A program made the position numbers and the translations under genes. A DNA stretch of 64,000 nucleotides from assembly GCA_050633785.1 (NCBI GenBank), contig JBOEHE010000023.1:1-64000 (forward strand), given 5' to 3'. Positions 1 to 8,785 of the stretch are shown here, one piece after another. Below the pieces are notes generated by a model that was given only the letters and a program-made list of their open reading frames with translations, was not told where the DNA came from and did not search any database. Within the stretch, counting starts at the first letter, position 1. Every line of letters begins with the position of its first letter. The stretch is from CALKZN01 sp050633785. GTDB taxonomy: Bacteria; Pseudomonadota; Gammaproteobacteria; Arenicellales; Arenicellaceae.

Positions 1-2
1 TT

Positions 3-65
3 CTGTCGATGTTGTTTTTCCCCGAAGTCTACGGTTTGTCTTCTGAAGCCGTTCAGCTCTGGTAA
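3..65 (+). CDS. possible C-terminal fragment of an upstream gene
   Basis: An open frame enters from the left edge and stops with TAA at 63-65. Its last residues (LSMLFFPEVYGLSSEAVQLW) look protein-like, while the other two forward frames close or read poorly. Too little is visible to name a family. It could also be non-coding. Confidence 0.25.
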   Translation: MSMLFFPEVYGLSSEAVQLW

Positions 66-151
66 GGTAATATCTCTATAAAATGGTCTCTTAGGTCAAG
101 ATGTGGGCAAGTTAATGAGGCACACTGTCTTCGAATTGAAGAGGTCAGGAA

Positions 152-1006
152 ATGGTAAAAACATACGCAGAAAGAATTAATCTTACTTGTGATTATATCG
201 ATGAGCATTTGAGCGAAAGTTTATCTATTGAGCAATTGTGTGCGGTTGCGCATTTCTCAAAAACACATTTTAAGCGGCAGTTCTTTGAGTTTACCGGCAT
301 CACGGTTTACAAATATATTCAGCTATTGCGCTTAAAACGTGCTTCGTATCAATTGGTGTTTCATGACACCAGCAAAATTATTGATATTGCTATGGAAGCC
401 AATTTTGATAATCCTGAATCATTTTCCCGTGCTTTTAAAAATGCATTTGGGCAGACACCCTCTCAATTTAGAAAAGCGCCCCGGTGGAAACCCTGGAGTG
501 AACGTTATCAATTTTCCAAAAGAGAGAGCATAAAGACAATGAATGTAGAAATAACCCACTTTAAAGAAACGAAAGTCGCGATGCTGCAACATCGGGCAGC
601 ACCCGAATTGCTCAATGATTCAGTCAGTCACTTTATAGAGTGGCGTAAAAACAGTGAACTGTCACCGCTTGCAACGAGCAATACTTATGGTATCGCCTAC
701 GATGACCCAGAAACGACTGAAGCGAAGGATTTCAGGTTTGATATTTGTGGCTCAGTCAAAGCGGATGTACCGACAAACTCGCAAGGTGTTATTACTGGGT
801 GTATTCCACAAGGGCGTTGTGCAAAAATGCGCCATATGGGCTCGCATGATGTGATGGGCGATGCGGTGCGTTATCTGTATGCGCAGTGGCTGCCTGAAAG
901 TGGTGAGGAATTACGCGATTTTCCCTGTTTTTTCCATTACTTGAATCTATTCCCAGAAGTGGCAGAACATGAATTAGTTACGGATATTTATTTGCCTTTG
1001 GTATAA
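152..1006 (+). CDS. AraC-family regulator with GyrI-like effector domain
   Basis: Predicted transcription activator of 284 aa. Residues 1-110 carry the two AraC-type helix-turn-helix units, seen in SIEQLCAVAHFSKTHFKRQF and IIDIAMEANFDNPESFSRAF. Residues 127-284 form a GyrI/AraC_E_bind module of the kind that binds small hydrophobic or cationic ligands in Rob/BmrR-like regulators. The ATG at 152 follows a purine-rich stretch (gaggtcagga). It stands alone and is followed by a strong hairpin. Its targets are not visible here; family membership is clear but the ligand is unknown. Confidence 0.88.
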   Translation: MVKTYAERINLTCDYIDEHLSESLSIEQLCAVAHFSKTHFKRQFFEFTGITVYKYIQLLRLKRASYQLVFHDTSKIIDIAMEANFDNPESFSRAFKNAFGQTPSQFRKAPRWKPWSERYQFSKRESIKTMNVEITHFKETKVAMLQHRAAPELLNDSVSHFIEWRKNSELSPLATSNTYGIAYDDPETTEAKDFRFDICGSVKADVPTNSQGVITGCIPQGRCAKMRHMGSHDVMGDAVRYLYAQWLPESGEELRDFPCFFHYLNLFPEVAEHELVTDIYLPLV

Positions 1007-1154
1007 GAGGTCCTCAGCATAACTCAACAGACACATTAAAATGGTCATGGCATTCACTGTACTTTCACTTGATTTTTCTATTGCTTGAGGCTTCAATAAA
1101 TGAAACCAAGTAAGTCAAATAGTGGTATGTCTTGAGTCAGCAGCTAGGCAGGAG

Positions 1155-1190
1155 CGCCTGAATTGAGTTTTAGTAGACTCAATTCAGGCG
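1155..1190 (+). terminator. intergenic hairpin, probable terminator
   Basis: The sequence cgcctgaattgagt (1155-1168) is the exact reverse complement of actcaattcaggcg (1177-1190), giving a 14-bp stem with an 8-nt loop. It lies between the convergent AraC-type gene and the gene ending at 1199. The downstream T-run (ttcagtcttt) is weak, so rho-independent termination is likely but not certain. Confidence 0.55.
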
Positions 1191-1198
1191 TTCAGTCT

Positions 1199-1951
1199 TT
1201 ATTGAACAATGCTCTTTGCCATTGCTGTGATCTCTTTAGCTGCATCAGATGTTTTTGCCAGATTTGCTATCTTGGCCTGAGAAAAAGAAGCAAGATTCTT
1301 TTGGTGTTGCAACCGGTTGGCCTTATCGTGAGCACTTTTGGAGAGTTCGGTATTATCTATTAATTGTGATTCGGATTCATCCGATGATGGTGCTGTCAAT
1401 CTACTACCAATGTTTGAAACTTTTCTTTTCGTTATCCTGTCGCAGGGTATTGTGCCCCCAAAACCAATGTAATAGTCGTTTATATTGCCATGTATATCTC
1501 CAAAGTAATGACAATCTCCAGGACTGTTTTTATTGGTTGATGAAAAAATATAAAACGAGGCATCATTACCATGAGGGAGGCCCCATAACTCAAGAGCAGT
1601 ATATCGCTTTATTCTTGATGAGTAAGCCGCAGTAAGAGTGGAGTATATTAATTCAAAGTTAAGCAAGTATGAATCGCCCCAGATCGTGGCAATGTCAGAG
1701 TTATTTAGAGAAACAGCCGCGGTAGATCTTAAGAAACGAAATTCATCATTAAAGCTACTAAAGCTAAAAATCCATGAACCTGATAATTTCTTGATTTCCG
1801 GTAAAGGTAAGGTTCTTTCTCCGGCTCCGGCTATGATTGCAGGAACGGCGAGTAATAATTCGTCATCGGCGCTTTGAGCGTGTCCACTAAAAGGTAAAAC
1901 TGAGGTGGAGAAAACGGTTAATGCGATTATTAATCCTTTTTTTATGTCCAT
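1199..1951 (-). CDS. secreted protein of unknown function
   Basis: A 250-aa protein that I do not recognise. It begins with a lysine-containing N-region, a hydrophobic core and a HAQS-like cleavage site at about residue 26, so it is probably exported. The middle part is rich in aromatic and small residues (about residues 60-175), including two cysteines near DCHYFGD and IPCDR that could form a disulfide. The C-terminal 60 residues are polar and alanine/lysine-rich and probably helical. It converges with the AraC-family gene; nothing in the context suggests a role. Confidence 0.6.
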   Translation of the reverse strand: MDIKKGLIIALTVFSTSVLPFSGHAQSADDELLLAVPAIIAGAGERTLPLPEIKKLSGSWIFSFSSFNDEFRFLRSTAAVSLNNSDIATIWGDSYLLNFELIYSTLTAAYSSRIKRYTALELWGLPHGNDASFYIFSSTNKNSPGDCHYFGDIHGNINDYYIGFGGTIPCDRITKRKVSNIGSRLTAPSSDESESQLIDNTELSKSAHDKANRLQHQKNLASFSQAKIANLAKTSDAAKEITAMAKSIVQ

Positions 1952-2102
1952 TTGAATATCCTATGATCCTGAAATAATGGTTCCAGTATATTCGTTTTCG
2001 CGCTTGTAAAACATGCTTTTGAAAAAAATTAGCTTAATTTCTCTGTGATTTAGGCATAATGCCACACGATTGAGTTGAGTTTTGGTAATTCTGGAGAGCG
2101 CT

Positions 2103-3062
2103 GTGCGTGCATTGTTTGTTCAGTCTGGTTTAATAGTAGGGGTATGGGCGCTGTGGTTGCTTGCTCTAGGTGTATCTGGTGCCTGGGAGGTACTGCAACA
2201 TCATTATCCGATTTCCCTGACTATGTTGTTAGGTTCGTTTGTTGCTGGATCAACTAGTGTTGGCGGTGGGGCAGTGGCGTTTCCCATGTTTACCAAGGTT
2301 CTGCATATAGATGGCCAAACTGCATTGGTATTTTCGCTGGCGATACAAAGCATTGGCATGACAGCTGCTTCATTGATGATTGTGGTGACAAGGATTCCCG
2401 TGAATTTCCGAATTATTGCTTATTCTTCACTAGCGGGTGGTTGTGGTTTGTTGTTTGGCCTGCTGGTTCTGGGCACGTTTGTTTCTGGCCCGGATATCAA
2501 AATGATCTTCAGCAGCTTCAGCTTGTTAGTCGCATTGGCGTTAATCTGGGACAGAGTTCGCCCTCAGTCTGTTAACGACAGGATAGGGGGCATGACCCCC
2601 AATATTCCTTTGTTGCTAATCGCTAGTTTCTTGGGTGGTATTTTGAGCGGCCTTATTGGTACAGGCATCGACTTTATTATTTTTACTTTGATGATTTTTG
2701 CCTGGGGCTATGACTTGAAAGTAGCCACGGCAACCTCAGTCGTAGTCATGGCTATTAATGCCATGATCGGTTTTGCTATCATTTTGCTGGTAACCGATCG
2801 TTTTGCGGGTGAGGTCGTTTCTTATTGGTTAGCTGCTGTGCCCATTGTTATTGTGGGAGCGCCTGTTGGAGCCTTGGCTTGTCGCTATTTACACCGCAAT
2901 GTTCTGTTTTATTTTCTACTGGCCTTGATTGGCTTAGATGTTGTATCAACAGTGGTAATTCTGGGAATTAAGCTGCCTTATATGGCAGCTATTGTCAGTA
3001 TTATTATCGCGGCAATTATTTTAGAACGGCGGCGCATGATGAGCGAGTCTGCCAGCAATTAA
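2103..3062 (+). CDS. TauE/SafE-family membrane permease
   Basis: Predicted inner-membrane protein with about eight to nine hydrophobic segments. It carries the two glycine-rich repeats typical of TauE/SafE anion exporters: AGSTSVGGGAVAFP in the first half and GGILSGLIGTGIDF in the second. Known members move sulfite, sulfoacetate or other organic anions; the substrate here cannot be told. I favour GTG at 2103, seven bases after a GGAG, over the in-frame TTG at 2082. It is a single-gene unit, converging with the MipA-like gene. Confidence 0.85.
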   Translation: MRALFVQSGLIVGVWALWLLALGVSGAWEVLQHHYPISLTMLLGSFVAGSTSVGGGAVAFPMFTKVLHIDGQTALVFSLAIQSIGMTAASLMIVVTRIPVNFRIIAYSSLAGGCGLLFGLLVLGTFVSGPDIKMIFSSFSLLVALALIWDRVRPQSVNDRIGGMTPNIPLLLIASFLGGILSGLIGTGIDFIIFTLMIFAWGYDLKVATATSVVVMAINAMIGFAIILLVTDRFAGEVVSYWLAAVPIVIVGAPVGALACRYLHRNVLFYFLLALIGLDVVSTVVILGIKLPYMAAIVSIIIAAIILERRRMMSESASN

Positions 3063-3081
3063 TTCTTTAGCGATTAACCCC

Positions 3082-3918
3082 TCAGCGATTAACCATAGTT
3101 TTGGATTGAAATAGATAGCGACTATAAAGAAAGCCAACAGTCAGATTGTCATTGGTTTCAACCAAAGGAGAGTCTTCGAAAGAAGCGCCGCTGATGTTTT
3201 CATAACGTAGAAACCAGACCCATAAACGTTTGCGATTTTTTGACGTTAAGGCCAGTTGCAAGCGAGACCCTGAATAGCCGCTTTCTGTGTCATAAGCTGC
3301 GCGATTAGCTGTGACAAATTCGTTCGCTACTCCATAGTAAATGTCATGGTAGTCACGGTCACCGAATTGTGGACCGACGGATAGACCCAGTCGCCAGGGT
3401 TTATTGCCTTGGGACAGCTGGTGTACATAGGAAAAATTCGGTGAAAAGGTATAACCTTTTTGATCAATGCCATCACCGCTGATGCTGAATGTTGCGCGAA
3501 ATGGCAAATTAAATTGAAATTCGTGCTGTGCACTTTTACTGAGCATGATTTCCAGAGAAGGGCCAATTTGTAGCTGGCTGTCAATATCCGGCATTCCCTG
3601 ACGTAGATCAATATCCTCACTGTCGACTGAAAAGTTGAAATCAAGGCTCAAATCTAATTTATAACGTTCATCATTGAACAACTCTGCACGGATGCCTTTG
3701 TCGTCAGATTTTAATAATTCACCCCGGTATACCGGTAAAATGATGGGAAACAGGTAGTTTCTGGTTTGTTTGGTTCCGGTGTAATAAGATTGGTTCAGTC
3801 CGCCCAGCCCAAGGCTCAACTCCCAAAGCGGCAGCTCTTCGGCATAACTGAATGAGCAAACAAAGTTTGAAAACAGCAGGCTCAGAGCCAGAATGAAACG
3901 AATACGAATGGATTGCAT
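3082..3918 (-). CDS. MipA/OmpV-family outer-membrane protein
   Basis: A 278-aa protein with a signal peptide ending near SYAEE, followed by alternating hydrophobic/polar strands and a C-terminal strand region (VGFLYSRYLF) typical of an outer-membrane beta-barrel. The N-terminal LGLGGLNQSYYTGTKQTRNYLFP-type region matches the MipA/OmpV family, whose E. coli member binds the lytic transglycosylase MltA. It is divergent from the first pigment ketosynthase, with 193 bp between them, and might be linked to delivery of the polyene lipid to the outer membrane. That link is inferred from position only. Confidence 0.8.
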   Translation of the reverse strand: MQSIRIRFILALSLLFSNFVCSFSYAEELPLWELSLGLGGLNQSYYTGTKQTRNYLFPIILPVYRGELLKSDDKGIRAELFNDERYKLDLSLDFNFSVDSEDIDLRQGMPDIDSQLQIGPSLEIMLSKSAQHEFQFNLPFRATFSISGDGIDQKGYTFSPNFSYVHQLSQGNKPWRLGLSVGPQFGDRDYHDIYYGVANEFVTANRAAYDTESGYSGSRLQLALTSKNRKRLWVWFLRYENISGASFEDSPLVETNDNLTVGFLYSRYLFQSKTMVNR

Positions 3919-4013
3919 AAGAAAATTGATAGAATTGAGAACCTGCTTTATAGCAAATATTTGCCAAGAGTCCTACGAGATCGTTTATATTCTTATTAAT
4001 CAATGTGATGAGT

Positions 4014-4042
4014 TTGGTGTTAATCAACCCTTTTGTTAGAAT
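4014..4042 (+). promoter_or_regulatory. candidate sigma-70 promoter of the left pigment operon
   Basis: TTGGTG at 4014-4019 and TAGAAT at 4037-4042 are separated by 17 bp and lie 70 bp upstream of the first ketosynthase ATG. The match to the consensus is four of six at -35 and five of six at -10. It is a prediction by eye. Confidence 0.4.
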
Positions 4043-4111
4043 GCGCATCGAAATACAGTCAACCATTTCAGCAAACTATTTAGAGTAATAAAGTCGGACA
4101 ATCATTATTTT

Positions 4112-5290
4112 ATGGATATTCGTTTAATTGATTATGAATCAACCACAGCAGCTGGCCTGAATATACAGGCTTTGCGTCAAGCGATTGCAAGTCAGACCAG
4201 TGGTTTGCGACCTAATGACTATCCTGGCTCTACTCTGGAAACCTGGGTTGGCCGCATTATGGATATTGATGCTATTGATTTAGGTGGATGGCAAAGTCGT
4301 AACAATGCTCTGGCAGCTTTGGGTTTGCAGCAAGGCACAATTGTGTCGCGATTGCAGGATTTGATCGAACGCTTTTCTGCCAAACGAATTGGCGTGATTA
4401 TGGGGTCGAGCACATCCAGTATCGATCGTACTGAATTAGCTTATACCGATTTAACGGAGCAAGGAACATTAAAGCCGGAATTTCAGCAGGCCAAGGTACA
4501 TAATCCTCATGCTCCCAGTTTATTTGTTGCTCACCATACGGGGATAACTGGTCCGGCAATGACGATCAATACAGCCTGTTCTTCGTCGGCCAAAGTCTTT
4601 GCTACTGGTGCCCGTTGGCTCAGCTGCGGAATTGTTGATGCTGTTCTGGTAGGAGGTGTAGATACCTTGTGCATGAGTGTTCTACATGGATTTGACTCTT
4701 TGCAGTTGGTGTCGCCTGATCCATGTAAGCCTTTTGATCAAAATCGTGAAGGCATTAACCTTGGTGAAGCGGCGGGTTATGCAATTTTGATGCGTGCGCA
4801 GGATTGTGAGCAAGAGTCATCATTTCGATTGAGTGGCTACGGTGAAAGCTCAGATGCTTATCATATGTCTCACCCGCATCCGGATGGACTCGGGGCTAAA
4901 CTGGCCATAGAGCAGGCCTTGGCAATGGCTGAATTAGACCCCCAAGAGATCGATTATATCAACCTTCATGGAACCTCCAGCCGCGCTAATGACCTTATTG
5001 AAGGTCAATTGATTAGCTCGATGTTTCCAGAAACGACTCAGTGTTCATCCACCAAGGGCTGGATGGGGCATACACTGGGTGCAGCAGGTATCACTGAAGC
5101 TCTGATTGCGGTGGATGCAATACACACTGGCTTGATTCCCGGATCGATGAACCTGTCACAATTGGATGAGCAGTTGGACTTCTCAATACAAACTGATAAT
5201 GTGCACCGTGAGCTAAGACATGTGATGTCAAACTCTTTTGGCTTTGGCGGCAACAACTGCTGTCTGGTATTTAGTAAAGTGGGTGTCTGA
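4112..5290 (+). CDS. aryl-polyene beta-ketoacyl-ACP synthase (ApeO-like)
   Basis: Type II ketosynthase, 392 aa, predicted to condense malonyl-ACP with the growing polyene on ACP. The catalytic triad is visible: Cys156 in NTACSSS, His286 in NLHGTSS and His320 in GWMGHTLGAAG. The C-terminal NSFGFGGNN loop of thiolase-fold KSs is present. It is the first gene of the left operon, and the chain-length-factor-like gene follows after 2 bp. In the E. coli APE system, ApeO pairs with ApeC as a KS:CLF heterodimer; order and size here match that pair. Confidence 0.9.
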   Translation: MDIRLIDYESTTAAGLNIQALRQAIASQTSGLRPNDYPGSTLETWVGRIMDIDAIDLGGWQSRNNALAALGLQQGTIVSRLQDLIERFSAKRIGVIMGSSTSSIDRTELAYTDLTEQGTLKPEFQQAKVHNPHAPSLFVAHHTGITGPAMTINTACSSSAKVFATGARWLSCGIVDAVLVGGVDTLCMSVLHGFDSLQLVSPDPCKPFDQNREGINLGEAAGYAILMRAQDCEQESSFRLSGYGESSDAYHMSHPHPDGLGAKLAIEQALAMAELDPQEIDYINLHGTSSRANDLIEGQLISSMFPETTQCSSTKGWMGHTLGAAGITEALIAVDAIHTGLIPGSMNLSQLDEQLDFSIQTDNVHRELRHVMSNSFGFGGNNCCLVFSKVGV

Positions 5291-5292
5291 GC

Positions 5293-6135
5293 ATGGAAAA
5301 AACAGTGAAAAATAAGCTTAGCTGCAAAATGGTTGCATTTGGCGCCTGGGGACAAAACTTTCATAATTGGCAGGATTTATCAGCCTTGCTCAATGGTGGT
5401 GATGCTGAGGTAGACGCCATTGTTGGGCCAAAGCCAGATGTTATTCCAGCCAATGAACGTCGCCGGGCACCGCTGCCAGTCCGTCTTGCAGTTGAGTCTT
5501 CCTGGCAGGCGACTCAAGCTGCCGGTATAGACCCTAAAGAACTGAGTTGTGTCTTCGTTTCCGGTTTAGGCGATACACAATTAACCGATTATATGTGCAA
5601 GGTGCTGGCAACGGACAACAAGCAATTGTCACCAACCAAATTTCATAATTCGGTGCACAATGCGGCAGCGGGTTACTGGACTATCAGCACGGGCTGTATG
5701 AAGGCGGCTAATTCGGTTGCTGGCTTTGCTGAATCTGTGCCATTAACCCTGCTTGAGGCAATCACGCAATGTGTGCATGAACAAGTGCCTGTATTGCTGA
5801 CCTTTTATGATGCTCCTTCGTCAACTATTCTGCAGGATCTGCTGCACAATGAATTACCGTTTTCAGCCTCAATAATTATAGCGCCGCAGGGGAGTGATTA
5901 TTCAGGTCTGACTCTGGAGGCAAGCGTAGAAGCAACGGCTGCTGCTTGGCCAAGTCTCAAAGAGCCTAGTCTGCAAGTATGCTATGGTAGTAATCCAGCG
6001 GCACGTATATTGCCTTTGTTGGAAATGATGGCCACCCGAGAAAAACAAACACACCTTGATGAATCGAATGCGTCCATGACAATTCCTCTAAGTGCAGAGT
6101 CATCGATTCGAATTACGCTGAAGAACCAAGTATGA
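5293..6135 (+). CDS. chain-length-factor-like ketosynthase partner (ApeC-like)
   Basis: A 280-aa protein of the Ketoacyl-synt_2 type, shorter than a full KS. The region at residues 116-141 (starting TKFHNSVHNAAAGYW) is characteristic of the APE CLF subunit. The CGHH-type triad of an active KS is not recognisable, so it is expected to shape product length as a heterodimer with the preceding KS. A cysteine, Cys135 in ISTGCMK, lies in this loop; whether it is functional is unknown. The spacing implies translational coupling. Confidence 0.85.
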   Translation: MEKTVKNKLSCKMVAFGAWGQNFHNWQDLSALLNGGDAEVDAIVGPKPDVIPANERRRAPLPVRLAVESSWQATQAAGIDPKELSCVFVSGLGDTQLTDYMCKVLATDNKQLSPTKFHNSVHNAAAGYWTISTGCMKAANSVAGFAESVPLTLLEAITQCVHEQVPVLLTFYDAPSSTILQDLLHNELPFSASIIIAPQGSDYSGLTLEASVEATAAAWPSLKEPSLQVCYGSNPAARILPLLEMMATREKQTHLDESNASMTIPLSAESSIRITLKNQV

Positions 6136-6179
6136 GCAGCTGCTAAGCTGATGTACTGAAACTAACTCCATATATTCGT

Positions 6180-7754
6180 ATGCAAACACAAACTACAGAT
6201 GTCATTATTGCTGGTGGTGGATTGGCTGGCTTGAGTCTGGCTTATCAATTGAAACTTAATATGCCTGATTTGGATATTCTGGTGGTTGAACGCAATACTT
6301 TTCCTGTTCCGGAAACGATTGCCAAGGTGGGTGAGTCTACGGTTGAAATTGGCTCGCACTATTTCACCAATGTCCTCGGCTTGAAAGACCATTTTCGTGA
6401 ACGCCATCTACAAAAACATGGTTTGCGCTGCTTTTTTGGAGAACCACGTGATGACTATTCGCAACAGGATGAGTTAGGTGTCAGTGAGCTATTCGGCATC
6501 CCTACATATCAGATCGACCGTGGTGTGATTGAAAACTATTTGCACGCCGAAGTTTGCAAACAAGGGGTGAGGGTAGTTGATGGTGCAACAACCCGGCAAA
6601 TTGATTTAGGTAAAGGGAAGCATTCCATAACAGTGACTACCAGTGAGGGTGAAGACACGTTTACCGGCAGTTGGTTGATTGACGCAGCGGGTCGCCAGAA
6701 ACTCATCAAGAACAAACTGGATTTGGATAAGCCCAATGACCACCAGGGCAATGCGGTCTGGTTTCGTATTGACCGCAAGATTGTTATTGATGATTGGACT
6801 GATGACCAGCCATGGCGTGATCGTTTGCTGCGTCCTGGCAATCGTTGGTTGAGCACCAATCATTTAATGGGAGCTGGCTATTGGGCCTGGATCATACCTC
6901 TGGGCACAGGCGCCACCAGCATTGGTATTGTGATGGATGACCAGGCTTTTGAAGAAAGTGCCATAGAGTCGTTTGATGACACCATGACATGGCTGCGCCA
7001 GCACCAGCCCAAATGTGCTGATGCTGTTGAAGGGGCCGAGTTATTGGATTTCAATGTCATTCGCAATTATTCTTACGGTTGCAAAAAAATGTTTTCCGAA
7101 GAAGGTTGGGCGCTGACAGGAGAGGCTGGCGCGTTTACTGATCCGTTTTATGCACCCGGTAGTGACTTTATTGCATTTAATAATACGTTTATCTGCCATT
7201 TGGTGGCCAGTGAAAGGCAAGGTAAAGATATTCGTTTGGACAGTGCCGTCTTTCATATGTTTTACAGCTCGTTCTTTGAGAACACCTTGTCGCTGTATAC
7301 CGGTCAATACGGTGGTTTTGGTGATCGTAAAATGATGGCGATCAAACTACTCTGGGATTATGCGTATTACTGGGGAATTCTAGCGTTGCTCTTCTATAAA
7401 AATGCCATCACTGACATAGATCTTATCCGTGAGATTAACCCCAAATTGCGCGTTGCACAGGATCTGAATCAACAGATTCAGATGAATCTGAGAGAACGGG
7501 CCAAAAAACGCTTGGTATTACCAGCTAAAGGATTGTTTCTGGATCAATATTTAATTCCCTGCCTGGTTCATTTCAAGGATATATTGAAATCAGGAGATGA
7601 TGTTGAAGCAAAACCGGCCTTATTGGAAAATGTTGCCATGCTGGAACGAATAGCCGAGTATTTAATCGACATGCTTGATGATGATGCCAGTCAAGATATC
7701 AGCGCTGATGAGCGTGAATTGTTCGGAGAGTACCGTCAAATGGTACTCGCCTGA
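6180..7754 (+). CDS. flavin-dependent halogenase-like enzyme of the pigment operon
   Basis: FAD enzyme of the tryptophan-halogenase superfamily, 524 aa. Visible motifs are the dinucleotide-binding GGGLAG at residues 12-17, KVGEST at 49-54, Lys79 in a KHG context, the halogenase signature WAWIIP at 235-240 (WxWxIP), and the FAD site GEAGAFTDPFYAPGS. Xanthomonadins are brominated aryl polyenes and their clusters carry such an enzyme, so ring or chain halogenation is the leading guess. A hydroxylase or other flavin oxidase cannot be excluded, because the family also contains non-halogenating members. It sits mid-operon, between the CLF and a membrane protein. Confidence 0.8.
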   Translation: MQTQTTDVIIAGGGLAGLSLAYQLKLNMPDLDILVVERNTFPVPETIAKVGESTVEIGSHYFTNVLGLKDHFRERHLQKHGLRCFFGEPRDDYSQQDELGVSELFGIPTYQIDRGVIENYLHAEVCKQGVRVVDGATTRQIDLGKGKHSITVTTSEGEDTFTGSWLIDAAGRQKLIKNKLDLDKPNDHQGNAVWFRIDRKIVIDDWTDDQPWRDRLLRPGNRWLSTNHLMGAGYWAWIIPLGTGATSIGIVMDDQAFEESAIESFDDTMTWLRQHQPKCADAVEGAELLDFNVIRNYSYGCKKMFSEEGWALTGEAGAFTDPFYAPGSDFIAFNNTFICHLVASERQGKDIRLDSAVFHMFYSSFFENTLSLYTGQYGGFGDRKMMAIKLLWDYAYYWGILALLFYKNAITDIDLIREINPKLRVAQDLNQQIQMNLRERAKKRLVLPAKGLFLDQYLIPCLVHFKDILKSGDDVEAKPALLENVAMLERIAEYLIDMLDDDASQDISADERELFGEYRQMVLA

Positions 7755-7781
7755 GTAACACAATAGTCTGTATAACAATTC

Positions 7782-8381
7782 ATGCCTTTAAGAAAAATCT
7801 TATTCCTGGTGCTCAGTGCTATTTCGCTGGCGTATCCATTTTTGGTGTATTTTGGTCTGAATTATTTTGGCCCCATTGTATTTGCTCTTATCCTTTTCGC
7901 TTTTTTGTTGGTACGGTTTATTGTGACTCAGCAATTCCGACAAATAAGTCAGTGGGTATTACTGGTGGTAGTCGGTGGTTTTTGCGCTCTGGTCAGCTTT
8001 TTTAATAGTGCAGAACTACTGCGTTATTATCCCGTGTTGATGAGCTTGGGTGTTGCCAGCCTGTTTGTCTGGTCTTTGACCACATCGACGCCATTAATAG
8101 AGCGTCTCGCCAAGTTGGCAAAGCAGGAACCTTCGGCTGGGGCCAAGCACTATATGTTTGTTTTGACTATCGTCTGGGCTGTGTTGTTGGTGCTTAATGC
8201 CATGGTTGCAGCCTATACTGCATGCTGTTTGTCCTTGCAACAATGGACCCTGTATAATGGTTTGATTTCCTATATTATTTTTGGGTTTTTCATGGTTGTG
8301 GAATTGATTTATCGACGTTTCTACAAGCGTCGGTTTTATCGGGCTCAACAAACACATGATGTGGACTCAATAGATGTTTAA
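7782..8381 (+). CDS. integral membrane protein of aryl-polyene clusters (COG4648-like)
   Basis: A 199-aa protein with about six hydrophobic segments and a strongly basic C-terminal tail (YRRFYKRRFYR). It resembles the conserved membrane protein found in many APE clusters. The role is unknown; membrane anchoring of the assembly line or product transfer are possibilities. It lies 27 bp after the flavin enzyme and 20 bp before the dehydratase, clearly in the same operon. Confidence 0.75.
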   Translation: MPLRKILFLVLSAISLAYPFLVYFGLNYFGPIVFALILFAFLLVRFIVTQQFRQISQWVLLVVVGGFCALVSFFNSAELLRYYPVLMSLGVASLFVWSLTTSTPLIERLAKLAKQEPSAGAKHYMFVLTIVWAVLLVLNAMVAAYTACCLSLQQWTLYNGLISYIIFGFFMVVELIYRRFYKRRFYRAQQTHDVDSIDV

Positions 8382-8401
8382 GATGGTTTTTAAGACGACT
8401 C

Positions 8402-8785
8402 ATGACTGATTACTCCCTGGAAAAGCTGCAAGCCGATCTGGCTGGCTCCGACTGGCCAGAATTGCGCGATTGGCAATGGCAGGATGCTGCAGTAGAATTG
8501 AATTTATTGATATCTGAAGATATATCATGGTTTGCCGGGCATTTCCCACAGCAGGCAGTGTTGCCAGGAGTAGTACAGACTCATTGGGCTGCTGAGTTAG
8601 CTAAGAAACTTTTCCCTGTCAAAGGGCCGTTCCAGAGAATTAATAATCTTAAATTTAAAACGATGATCATGCCCGGGACTGAGTTGGTCCTGCAGCTCAA
8701 ATACAATGCTGAAAAACAGGCTATAGCGTTTTCTTATCATGACTCTGAACAGGAGTTTTCAACTGCGAGTCTGGTGTTTTCATGA
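8402..8785 (+). CDS. hot-dog 3-hydroxyacyl-ACP dehydratase (ApeI-like)
   Basis: 127 aa, single hot-dog domain. The motif AGHFPQQAVLPGVVQTHWA (about residues 45-63) is the FabA/FabZ-type active-site helix, with the catalytic His in GHFP. In the E. coli APE pathway, ApeI pairs with ApeP to dehydrate beta-hydroxyacyl-ACP to the conjugated polyene. The ApeP-like partner is encoded further down this operon at 10581. The stop codon overlaps the start of the glycosyltransferase gene by 4 bp (ATGA). Confidence 0.85.
   Translation: MTDYSLEKLQADLAGSDWPELRDWQWQDAAVELNLLISEDISWFAGHFPQQAVLPGVVQTHWAAELAKKLFPVKGPFQRINNLKFKTMIMPGTELVLQLKYNAEKQAIAFSYHDSEQEFSTASLVFS

Noticed and set aside
339..533. Alternative-frame ORFs over the AraC-type gene and, more generally, over many genes
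   Set aside because: They are shadows of the real frame, with poor composition and no domains.
1249..1877. Plus-strand ORFs opposite the secreted unknown protein
   Set aside because: The minus frame is longer, has a signal peptide and better composition.
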